The notes under the pieces are model-generated. The model was not told where the DNA came from. It made no database searches and saw only the letters and a program-made list of their open reading frames with translations. DNA of 5,251 nucleotides. It comes from Gemmataceae bacterium (GTDB lineage Bacteria; Planctomycetota; Planctomycetia; Gemmatales; Gemmataceae). The DNA is taken from NCBI GenBank assembly GCA_025056835.1, contig JANWVS010000191.1:1-5251 (forward strand), read 5' to 3'. Position 1 is the first letter of the stretch, and the number at the start of each line of letters is the position of its first letter. This document shows, in pieces, positions 1-5,251 of this stretch. The translations under genes were made by a program, and so were the position numbers.

Positions 1-1
1 C

Positions 2-1015
2 GCCGGCTGGGACATGCCGGTGCAGTATACGTCGATTATCGACGAACATGTAGCCGTCCGCACTGCCGCCGGACTGTTCGACGTCAGCCACATGGGGCGG
101 TTATCCTTCGCCGGGAGGGAAATCTCGGCCTTGATTCAGCGGGTCTTTACCAACGACCCGGCCGGCATGGCCGTGGGGCAAGCGCGCTACGGCTTCCTTT
201 GCAATGAAGACGGGGGCGTTCGCGACGACGTCATCGTTTACCGCTGGGACGACACCTGGACGATTGTCGTCAACGCCGGCAATCGGCTGAAAATCGTGGA
301 GTGGCTCAACGATTCCAAGGGAACATTGCATGCCCAGACCTTGGACCAAACGCGCGACACCTGCATGTTTGCCGTGCAAGGCCCCAAGGCCGTAGCGCTG
401 TGTGCCGGTTTGTTCGAGGCCGACGTCAGCAGCCTTCGCCCCTTCCGTGCGGCAGCGACGCGGTATCACGGGCAGAACTGCGCCGTCAGCCGAACCGGCT
501 ACACCGGCGAAGACGGCTTGGAGATCATGATCAACGCCAAACGCGGCGTCCAGCTCTGGGACGAATTGATCCAGCGCGGCGCGAAACCCTGCGGTCTCGG
601 TGCCCGCGATACGCTTCGCTTGGAAGCCGCCTTGCCGCTGTACGGGCATGAACTGACGGAGGACATCGATCCCTTTCAGGCGGGCTTGGGCTGGGCCGTG
701 AAACTCGACAAAGGTGATTTCCGCGGCCGAGAAGCCTTGCTCCGACGGAAGGACGACCCGACGCGCCGCCGCCGCGTCGGTCTCGAACTTGCCGGTAAAC
801 GCATCGCGCGGGACGGAGCTGCCGTCAAGCTCGGTGGAGAAGTGTGCGGTGTCGTCACCAGTGGTACCTTCGCTCCTACGCTTCAGAAGCCAATCGCGAT
901 GGCGTATCTCGATCCTGCCGCGCTGGCGCCGGGAACAAACTGCTTCGTAGATATTCGCGGCAAGGACGAACCGGCGACCGTGGTTGCCTTGCCGTTCTAC
1001 CAACGCCCTCGCTAG
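2..1015 (+). CDS. gcvT: Aminomethyltransferase, glycine cleavage system T-protein (5' partial)
   Basis: T-protein of the cytosolic glycine cleavage system. It takes the aminomethyl intermediate from lipoyl-GcvH, releases ammonia and forms 5,10-methylene-tetrahydrofolate. The frame is open to the left edge and reads AGWDMPVQY, which in GcvT follows roughly 20 N-terminal residues, so the ATG at 14 is internal and the true start lies outside the window. Counting from that ATG, visible family motifs are DVSHMGR (23-29), GGVRDD (67-72, the folate-site aspartate region), the NAGN stretch, SRTGYTGEDGLEI, GLGARDTLRLEAALPLYGHE, and the C-terminal barrel motif GVVTSGTFAPTL. About 333 residues are visible, so with the missing start the length fits the usual 360 or so. 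No frameshift or lost motif is seen. A YgfZ-like or sarcosine/dimethylglycine dehydrogenase relative is unlikely, given the full GcvT motif set and gcvH next to it. Confidence 0.95.
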   Translation, partial: AGWDMPVQYTSIIDEHVAVRTAAGLFDVSHMGRLSFAGREISALIQRVFTNDPAGMAVGQARYGFLCNEDGGVRDDVIVYRWDDTWTIVVNAGNRLKIVEWLNDSKGTLHAQTLDQTRDTCMFAVQGPKAVALCAGLFEADVSSLRPFRAAATRYHGQNCAVSRTGYTGEDGLEIMINAKRGVQLWDELIQRGAKPCGLGARDTLRLEAALPLYGHELTEDIDPFQAGLGWAVKLDKGDFRGREALLRRKDDPTRRRRVGLELAGKRIARDGAAVKLGGEVCGVVTSGTFAPTLQKPIAMAYLDPAALAPGTNCFVDIRGKDEPATVVALPFYQRPR

Positions 1016-1066
1016 AGTACCGTGGCCGAGCGGTCAGGCGGTTCGACGCGAGCGCTCATCGTCACC

Positions 1067-1070
1067 GGAG
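1067..1070 (+). promoter_or_regulatory. Possible ribosome binding site of gcvH
   Basis: A GGAG core lies 9 bases before the ATG at 1080. It is modest, but it supports that ATG over the in-frame ATG at 984, which lies inside gcvT and would add 32 residues unlike any H-protein. Confidence 0.5.
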
Positions 1071-1079
1071 TTTTGTCTC

Positions 1080-1469
1080 ATGGTCCCAACCCACTTGCGT
1101 TATGCCCAGACTCACGAATGGGCCTTGCTCGACGGCGACACGTGTACCATCGGCATCACCCAATTTGCCGTCGATCAGTTGACGGACGTCGTGTACCTGG
1201 AAATCAAGAAATCGCTCGGCGAGACCATCGAACAAGGCGAGGAATTCGGCGAGATCGAATCCGTCAAAGCGGTGAGCGGCTTGTACGCCCCGGTCTCCGG
1301 CACGCTGACGGCCATTAACCAGCAACTGGTTGCCGACCCGGCGAGCATCACCGCCGATCCCTATGGCGCCGGCTGGATTATCAAGCTTAAGTTGGCTCCC
1401 GGCGCCACGCTGGAGCATCTCCTGTCGCCGCAACAGTATGAACAGCAGATCGCCGCGCAGGGGCATTAG
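1080..1469 (+). CDS. gcvH: Glycine cleavage system H-protein (lipoyl carrier)
   Basis: Small cytosolic shuttle protein of the glycine cleavage system. Its lipoyl-lysine arm carries the aminomethyl group from the P-protein (GcvP) to the T-protein and is reoxidised by lipoamide dehydrogenase. The 129-residue length is normal for the family. The start gives the typical N-terminus (LRYAQTHEW at 6-14). The lipoylation motif FGEIESVKAVSG places the modified lysine at K63, followed by the Y-A-P-V-S-G hairpin. The PYGAGWIIKL motif near the C-terminus is the family's GxGW signature. An upstream in-frame ATG at 984 would overlap gcvT and is rejected. The gene lies 64 bases after gcvT on the same strand, so the two are probably co-transcribed. 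Just downstream the coding direction reverses, so gcvP is not in its common place. The last codons (Q-G-H-stop) are part of a 12-base tandem duplication. Confidence 0.96.
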   Translation: MVPTHLRYAQTHEWALLDGDTCTIGITQFAVDQLTDVVYLEIKKSLGETIEQGEEFGEIESVKAVSGLYAPVSGTLTAINQQLVADPASITADPYGAGWIIKLKLAPGATLEHLLSPQQYEQQIAAQGH

Positions 1470-1479
1470 CAGGGGCATT
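1457..1479. repeat. 12-base-period tandem duplication across the gcvH stop
   Basis: The 11-mer GCAGGGGCATT occurs at 1457-1467 and again at 1469-1479, giving two copies of a 12-base period with the final base differing. The first copy encodes the last residues of GcvH and supplies the T of its TAG stop. The second lies just behind the stop and, in the same frame, would read Q-G-H again. This looks like a small slippage duplication. No other copies are seen in the window. Confidence 0.8.
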
Positions 1480-1519
1480 CGGGCATCACTGATCGCGCTG
1501 CTGCTTTCATCCTACGTTG

Positions 1520-1543
1520 GCGGACTTGGTTAACCGTCTCCGC
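1520..1543. terminator. Weak hairpin at the convergent gene ends
   Basis: GCGGA (1520-1524) pairs with TCCGC (1539-1543). After a two-base mismatch, TGG pairs with CCG around a TTAA loop, and the centre is the perfect palindrome GGTTAACC (1528-1535). It overlaps the ATPase stop codon and sits between two convergent genes, where a bidirectional terminator would be expected. There is no clear T-run on either side, so intrinsic termination is uncertain. No better stem is seen in the 60-base spacer. Confidence 0.25.
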
Positions 1544-3956
1544 GTTTCGGAGCCAAGAATCGATCGGCAACCAGGCACAGGCCATGCGTGGCGGCGACGA
1601 TCCCGAGCACGCACGTCCAGGCCAGGCCGTCCAATGGGGTCAAGTCGAAGAATGCCTGCGCCGGCCGCCAGTACATCGCCAGTAAATACGTCGGCACGGC
1701 CAAGGCCCCGAGGACCCGAAAACGTCGGTCGCCCTCCAAGCGAGCTGATTCGCCATCGGTCAGCGCTCGCCATAGTGCCGTAAGGCCCAAGAGGACCAGC
1801 GTGCTTAACAGCAGCGTCCTTTGGGCCTTGTGATCGGCGTCCAGACCGTGTTCTCCCAAGAGGACGACGCCAATCCCCGCGGCCGCAAACAGTACGCCCG
1901 TGCGGATGGCGAAGCTGCCGACCTCGCGCAGAAAGCGCGGCTTCGTCGCCGCCGTCGAACGCTCTCGGCTCAGGGCAATGACGAAGGCCGGTATGCCAAT
2001 CACCAGCCAGTTGAGCAGGGTCACCTGCTGTGGTTCGTACGGGAAGGGCAATCCGAGCCAGCCCGTGTAGTACGCGAGGATCAGAAGAAACGAGTAAACG
2101 TTCTTGACGAGAAACAACTTGGCGGAGCGCCGCAGATTGCGAACGATCGTCCGACCTTCTTCCAGCGTTTCCGGCAGGAGCGAAAAGGCGTTGTTTTCAA
2201 GGATCAGTCCGGCCACTCGCTTGCTCGCTTGGGTTCCCTCCCCCATGGCGATGCCCAGGTCAGCACGCTTGAGGGACAGCACATCGTTGACACCGTCGCC
2301 GATCATGGCCACGTGCTTGCCTTGACGCTGCAACGTCACGACGATGTCGAGCTTTTGGTCCGGCGCCACCCGCCCGAAGACGTGGCGTTCGGCAATCAGC
2401 GCGGCGCGATCGGCGGCACGGGCCAAGTCGTCGCCGCTGACGACCGGTTCATGCGCCCAGGGGACATGAAGACGGCTGATCGTCGCCTGCACGGTCTGCG
2501 GATGGTCGCCGGAAATCACTTTGAAGTCGATGCCCTGCGCCGAAAGTTGTTCAAGGACGGTGCCGGCGTCGGGACGCAGTTCGTCGCGCAGGCCAATCAG
2601 GCAAATCGGCGTCAGAGGCAGGTCGGGCAACGTCGGCGAGTTGGCCAGGGCCACATCGTTCGGCCCTTCGCACAACAATAACAAACGCAGGCCACTTGGC
2701 ACCAAGGGAGCAAGTGACTCGGTCACGGCGGCAACGCGCGTCGGTTCGAGGCGCGGCTGAAGCGCTTCCACCGCACCCAAGACGAGCAGGCGCACGCGCG
2801 GGCCGTCATACAGCCGCACGGCGCTGTAGCGGTTTTGCGATTTGAACGGGATTTGATCGAGCCAAGCGGCGTCGACCACCCTACACTCTCGGCGCAACGC
2901 CGCCACGCTGCGATTGTGACGATCAACCGTCGCCGAGGCGAACAAGCACAACAGGCGCCGCGCTTCGGTTGGCGTCGGCGTCGGCGGGAAGGGGACCAGC
3001 TGCTCCAAGCGGAGCTGGTTCGTCGTCAACGTGCCGGTCTTGTCGGTGCAAACGACGTCGATGGCCGCCATCGTTTCCACGGCATTGAGGCGCTGCACGA
3101 TGGCCCCGCGCCGACTCATAACGAGCGCTCCCAACGTGAAAGCGACGGTTGCCGTCAGCACCATTCCCTGGGGCACCATCGACGTGATCGTGGCTGCTGC
3201 CATTTTCACGAATTCGCGCTGGCGTTGGTCATCGCCCGGTAAGCCGCGAAGAACGTAGGCCGCGCTGTAGAGCGTGATCAAACCGACCGCAACGTAAGTC
3301 AGCACCTGCACGATGCGGTTGATGACCTGCGTCAGTGGACTGGCGATGAAGCGATAACGTCGGGCTTCCGCGGCGGTGCGATGGGCAAACGCTGCCGGCC
3401 CCACCCGGGCCGCGCGATACATCCCCTCGCCGGCCACGCACACGCTGCCCGACAGCAATTCGTCACCGACGCTCCGGCGCACCGGGTCTGATTCGCCCGT
3501 CAGCAGAGCCTCATCAATCTCAAGAAAGTTGGCGGCCAGCACCGGACCGTCGGCGACGACCGTCTCACCGGCTTGGAGCGCAACATAATCGTCGGCTACC
3601 ACTTGGCTGGCCGGAAGAGTCGTCAGTTTCCCCTGGCGTAGGACGCGAGCCTGATTCTCGACGAGCAACGCCAGCTGGTCGAGATGGTATTTGGCGCGAA
3701 TTTCCTGGAAGAGGCCGATCCCGGTGTTGACGATCGCCATGCCGCTGACGGCTATGGCTGGTTGAATCTCGCCGAGGGCAAAGAGGGCCACGGATGCTGG
3801 GGTGACCATGGCGTTGAACCATGTCAACACGTTGCGCGCAACGATCTGAGCGTAGTCGCGAACGACGGCTTGCGGCACCTGATTGACCAGACCGCGCCGT
3901 TGGCGCTCGGCCACTTCAGCGTCCGTTAAGCCGTGCATCCCAAGAGCGGTTTCCAT
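1530..3956 (-). CDS. CtpE-like cation-transporting P-type ATPase
   Basis: Membrane cation pump driven by ATP through a phospho-aspartate intermediate. Its overall pattern resembles mycobacterial CtpE, a calcium-uptake ATPase, so Ca2+ is the likeliest substrate, but this is inferred. The 808-residue protein has, in order: a short N-terminus with LTDAEV; helices 1-2 (about 44-84) ending in QEIRAK; an actuator domain with TGES at 153-156; helices 3-4 (about 211-236 and 251-279) with MVPQG at 260-264; the phosphorylation motif DKTGTLT with D305; a compact nucleotide-binding domain; SGD at 482-484; the hinge GDGVND at 553-558; and about six C-terminal helices (613-799). There is no N-terminal CxxC metal-binding domain, which argues against a Cu/Zn/Cd pump. 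Odd points are Q263 where CtpE and SERCA-type pumps typically have PEG, and LGAVE (393-397) in place of the usual LGAPE/KGAPE. The start lacks a Shine-Dalgarno and lies 25 bases after the FmdB-type gene, suggesting coupling or leaderless-like initiation; the ATG six codons on (3938) is an alternative. Confidence 0.9.
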   Translation of the reverse strand: METALGMHGLTDAEVAERQRRGLVNQVPQAVVRDYAQIVARNVLTWFNAMVTPASVALFALGEIQPAIAVSGMAIVNTGIGLFQEIRAKYHLDQLALLVENQARVLRQGKLTTLPASQVVADDYVALQAGETVVADGPVLAANFLEIDEALLTGESDPVRRSVGDELLSGSVCVAGEGMYRAARVGPAAFAHRTAAEARRYRFIASPLTQVINRIVQVLTYVAVGLITLYSAAYVLRGLPGDDQRQREFVKMAAATITSMVPQGMVLTATVAFTLGALVMSRRGAIVQRLNAVETMAAIDVVCTDKTGTLTTNQLRLEQLVPFPPTPTPTEARRLLCLFASATVDRHNRSVAALRRECRVVDAAWLDQIPFKSQNRYSAVRLYDGPRVRLLVLGAVEALQPRLEPTRVAAVTESLAPLVPSGLRLLLLCEGPNDVALANSPTLPDLPLTPICLIGLRDELRPDAGTVLEQLSAQGIDFKVISGDHPQTVQATISRLHVPWAHEPVVSGDDLARAADRAALIAERHVFGRVAPDQKLDIVVTLQRQGKHVAMIGDGVNDVLSLKRADLGIAMGEGTQASKRVAGLILENNAFSLLPETLEEGRTIVRNLRRSAKLFLVKNVYSFLLILAYYTGWLGLPFPYEPQQVTLLNWLVIGIPAFVIALSRERSTAATKPRFLREVGSFAIRTGVLFAAAGIGVVLLGEHGLDADHKAQRTLLLSTLVLLGLTALWRALTDGESARLEGDRRFRVLGALAVPTYLLAMYWRPAQAFFDLTPLDGLAWTCVLGIVAATHGLCLVADRFLAPKRGDG

Positions 3957-3981
3957 GCCCGGCGCCGTGGGGTCCCGTCGC

Positions 3982-4209
3982 TCATCCCTTACGCTGACAC
4001 CACGGCGCTCCGCACGGCGGTAAGCTCGGATCGCCGCAGGCCGACGCCAGCGGCAGCGGCCGGATCTGGCTCGTCGGCGGTCCAGGCAGGCTCAAGAGCT
4101 TGGTCACTTGCTGACTGGCGCAGTCAGGACACGCCACAGCTTCGTCCTCAAAGACGAGTTCTTCAAACGTGTGATCGCACGACGGACAGTGAAATTCGTA
4201 CAACGGCAT
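3982..4209 (-). CDS. FmdB-family small zinc-ribbon protein
   Basis: A 75-residue protein starting MPLYEFHC, the hallmark opening of the FmdB/CxxC_CxxC_SSSS zinc-ribbon family. Two CxxC knuckles, C8/C11 and C27/C30, should bind one zinc ion, with the usual acidic stretch (FEELVFEDE) between them and the following VTKLLS. The tail (41-75) is rich in proline, glycine and serine and has three further cysteines (C58, C66, C71). Members are named after a putative regulator of the formamidase operon in Methylophilus, but the molecular role of most, including this one, is unknown. The gene lies 29 bases after the rhomboid stop and 25 bases before the ATPase start, so it is probably in one operon with both. 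Its start is well fixed by a perfect AGGAGG. It is complete, with no sign of disruption. Confidence 0.88.
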   Translation of the reverse strand: MPLYEFHCPSCDHTFEELVFEDEAVACPDCASQQVTKLLSLPGPPTSQIRPLPLASACGDPSLPPCGAPWCQRKG

Positions 4210-4216
4210 CGCGCTC

Positions 4217-4222
4217 CCTCCT
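4217..4222 (-). promoter_or_regulatory. Strong Shine-Dalgarno of the FmdB-type gene
   Basis: A perfect AGGAGG on the minus strand lies 7 bases before the ATG at 4209, inside the longer purine run GAGGAGGGAG. It is by far the best ribosome binding site in the window and fixes the start of the small zinc-ribbon protein. Confidence 0.85.
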
Positions 4223-4238
4223 CGTGCCCGATCGGCGC

Positions 4239-5159
4239 TTAACTCCGGCGCCGTCGATAGATTTCGCTGGCGCGGAGTAAGATGTCGCGCTCGTTTTTCG
4301 TCAAACTGTCTTTGCCGAACCGGCTGACCTTTTCCAACACGGCGTCGAGCTTCGCTTCGAGGTGTTCATCCAAACCTAGGTTCGCGGCCGCGGCGGCAAC
4401 GGGTACTGCCTCGCGCTCGCTTTCAGGCTGATACAACCGCAACGGTGCCCGCGACCGGCGCCGCGCCAGCCGGCTGAGGTCGGGCAAGCACTTCAGCAAG
4501 CGCCACTCTCGCAGATAGTACAACAGTCCAAAAACCGCTCCGGCCAAATGCACGACCGAGGCCACCGGCGACAACTGATCGTGGCGGACGACGCGAACCA
4601 GGTCTTGAGTCACGCTGAACACGGCAAAGAGCCATATCGGCACCGGCAGCACGAACAGCACCAAGATCATACGCTGCGGATAGTGACAGGCACACAGGAC
4701 TAACACCGCTGTCACCGCCCCGGAAGCGCCGATGCACGGGTTGTCGATGTCGCGCAACCAGCTCCACAGAAAGTAGCTCAAACCGCCTAAGAGAGCCGAG
4801 ACTAGGTAAAAACCGAGGAATTCCTTGCCGCCGTAAAGCTTCTCCACGTCCGTGCCGAACCACCACAAAAAGAGCATGTTGAACAGGATGTGGAAAATCT
4901 GGTGCGGATCGTGGACGAACGCATAAGTGAGCAAGCGCCACACCTCGCCTCTTAGGACGGCCTCCGGATCGAGTTGCAGCCACCGCTGCGGCCAACTCGT
5001 TACACCCCACTGGGCATCGACCGTGGTGAAGACGAGCTGCGCCGCAAAGACAGCGATATTGACGCCCAGCAACCACCGGCACACACGCCCGTCCGGGAGG
5101 AGGGTGTTCAGGAACCTTGGTCCTTCGTGGCGATAATATTCGCGATCGTAGATGCCCAT
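4239..5159 (-). CDS. Rhomboid-family intramembrane serine protease with C-terminal tail
   Basis: Polytopic inner-membrane protease that cleaves substrates within or next to their transmembrane segments; substrate unknown. With the ATG at 5159 it has 306 residues. Six helices can be placed at about 26-46, 86-103, 113-135, 142-160, 163-186 and 197-217. The catalytic serine is S146 in GASG (144-147) at the start of helix 4, and the partner histidine is H204 in helix 6 (HLAGAVFG). H90 and N94 form the HxxxN oxyanion motif of helix 2, and W74-R75 is the conserved WR of loop 1, so it should be active. After an Ala-rich linker (about 250-260) comes a charged tail with LDAVLEKVSRFGKDSLTKNE (271-290), resembling the DUF6576-type extension of some bacterial rhomboids. 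I chose the start by the family opening MGIYDREYYR; an ATG at 5192 and a TTG at 5201 in the same frame would add 11 or 14 residues. It is the first gene of the three-gene minus-strand block. Confidence 0.92.
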   Translation of the reverse strand: MGIYDREYYRHEGPRFLNTLLPDGRVCRWLLGVNIAVFAAQLVFTTVDAQWGVTSWPQRWLQLDPEAVLRGEVWRLLTYAFVHDPHQIFHILFNMLFLWWFGTDVEKLYGGKEFLGFYLVSALLGGLSYFLWSWLRDIDNPCIGASGAVTAVLVLCACHYPQRMILVLFVLPVPIWLFAVFSVTQDLVRVVRHDQLSPVASVVHLAGAVFGLLYYLREWRLLKCLPDLSRLARRRSRAPLRLYQPESEREAVPVAAAAANLGLDEHLEAKLDAVLEKVSRFGKDSLTKNERDILLRASEIYRRRRS

Positions 5160-5194
5160 GGCTTTCCAAACCCCGCGCGGCAGATCAGCCATTG

Positions 5195-5251
5195 CTACCA
5201 ATTTACCATAACCACCGCCGGATGGAAGAGGAAGGGATGTGCCTGGGATGA
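5195..5251 (-). promoter_or_regulatory. Possible promoter region of the rhomboid-FmdB-ATPase block
   Basis: This is the only non-coding space before the first gene of the block that is visible. On the minus strand an AT-rich patch reads GGTTATGGTAAATTGG, containing TATGGT, a 4-of-6 match to a bacterial -10 box. No convincing -35 box is seen at the right distance. The assignment rests mainly on position, and the upstream part of the region is cut by the window edge. Confidence 0.25.

Noticed and set aside
101..1003. 300-codon open frame antisense to gcvT
   Set aside because: The plus-strand frame carries the full set of GcvT motifs. The antisense translation shows no recognisable family and is explained by GC-rich codon bias that keeps stops rare.
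984..1079. Upstream ATG that would extend gcvH by 32 residues
   Set aside because: The extension overlaps the end of gcvT, is unlike H-protein N-termini, and a GGAG-supported ATG at 1080 gives the normal length.
1821..2681. 286-codon open frame antisense to the ATPase
   Set aside because: It lies wholly inside the ATPase gene opposite its conserved hinge and nucleotide-binding regions. Its composition (many Arg, Gln and Gly) is typical of a shadow frame.
4423..5169. 248-codon overlapping frame on the rhomboid strand
   Set aside because: It is a frame-shifted reading of the rhomboid gene with Arg-rich, motif-free sequence, while the chosen frame has all catalytic residues and membrane helices.
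5160..5201. Longer rhomboid N-terminus from ATG 5192 or TTG 5201
   Set aside because: The extra residues (MADLPRGVWKA) are not part of the remembered family start MGIYDREYYR. It cannot be fully excluded, since no site has a good Shine-Dalgarno.
5222..5251. Small plus-strand open frame at the right edge with purine-rich GGAAGGG nearby
   Set aside because: The frame from ATG 5222 closes with TGA after nine codons. The ATG at 5248 sits four bases from the edge, so a divergent gene start cannot be judged from this window.
1..5251. CRISPR array, insertion sequence, toxin-antitoxin pair or phage genes
   Set aside because: No regularly spaced repeats, terminal inverted repeats, transposase or integrase motifs, or small paired genes were found on either strand.

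Overview
The window is a GC-rich, tightly packed bacterial chromosomal segment with five protein-coding genes and almost no free intergenic space. The best guess for the host is a planctomycete or close relative. The main support is the rhomboid protease, whose cytosolic N-terminus (MGIYDREYYR) and tail I associate with that phylum, together with mostly weak or missing Shine-Dalgarno sequences. This assignment comes from remembered family features and has not been tested by a search.

Left part (1-1469, plus strand): the 3' nine-tenths of gcvT (aminomethyltransferase, T-protein) followed after 64 bases by a complete gcvH (lipoyl carrier, H-protein). These are two of the glycine cleavage system proteins. 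GcvT takes the aminomethyl group from the lipoyl arm of GcvH, releases ammonia and hands the one-carbon unit to tetrahydrofolate. The glycine decarboxylase genes (gcvP) do not follow gcvH; the next gene faces the other way.

Middle and right part (1530 to about 5159, minus strand): three genes read leftward with gaps of 29 and 25 bases, probably one transcription unit in the order rhomboid protease, FmdB-type zinc-ribbon protein, CtpE-like P-type ATPase. The rhomboid keeps the serine/histidine pair and carries an extra C-terminal tail. The ATPase has all catalytic motifs of a cation pump, but a glutamine where I expect the acidic residue of the fourth membrane helix. The two blocks converge on a 60-base spacer (1470-1529) that holds a 12-base tandem duplication across the gcvH stop and abuts a weak hairpin across the ATPase stop.

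I see no mobile element, CRISPR array, complete RNA gene or clear new system. Most of the window is ordinary housekeeping sequence. The points worth a second look are small: unusual ATPase motifs, the gcvH end duplication, a tRNA-like fragment in the gcvT-gcvH spacer, and the possible functional link of the three minus-strand genes.
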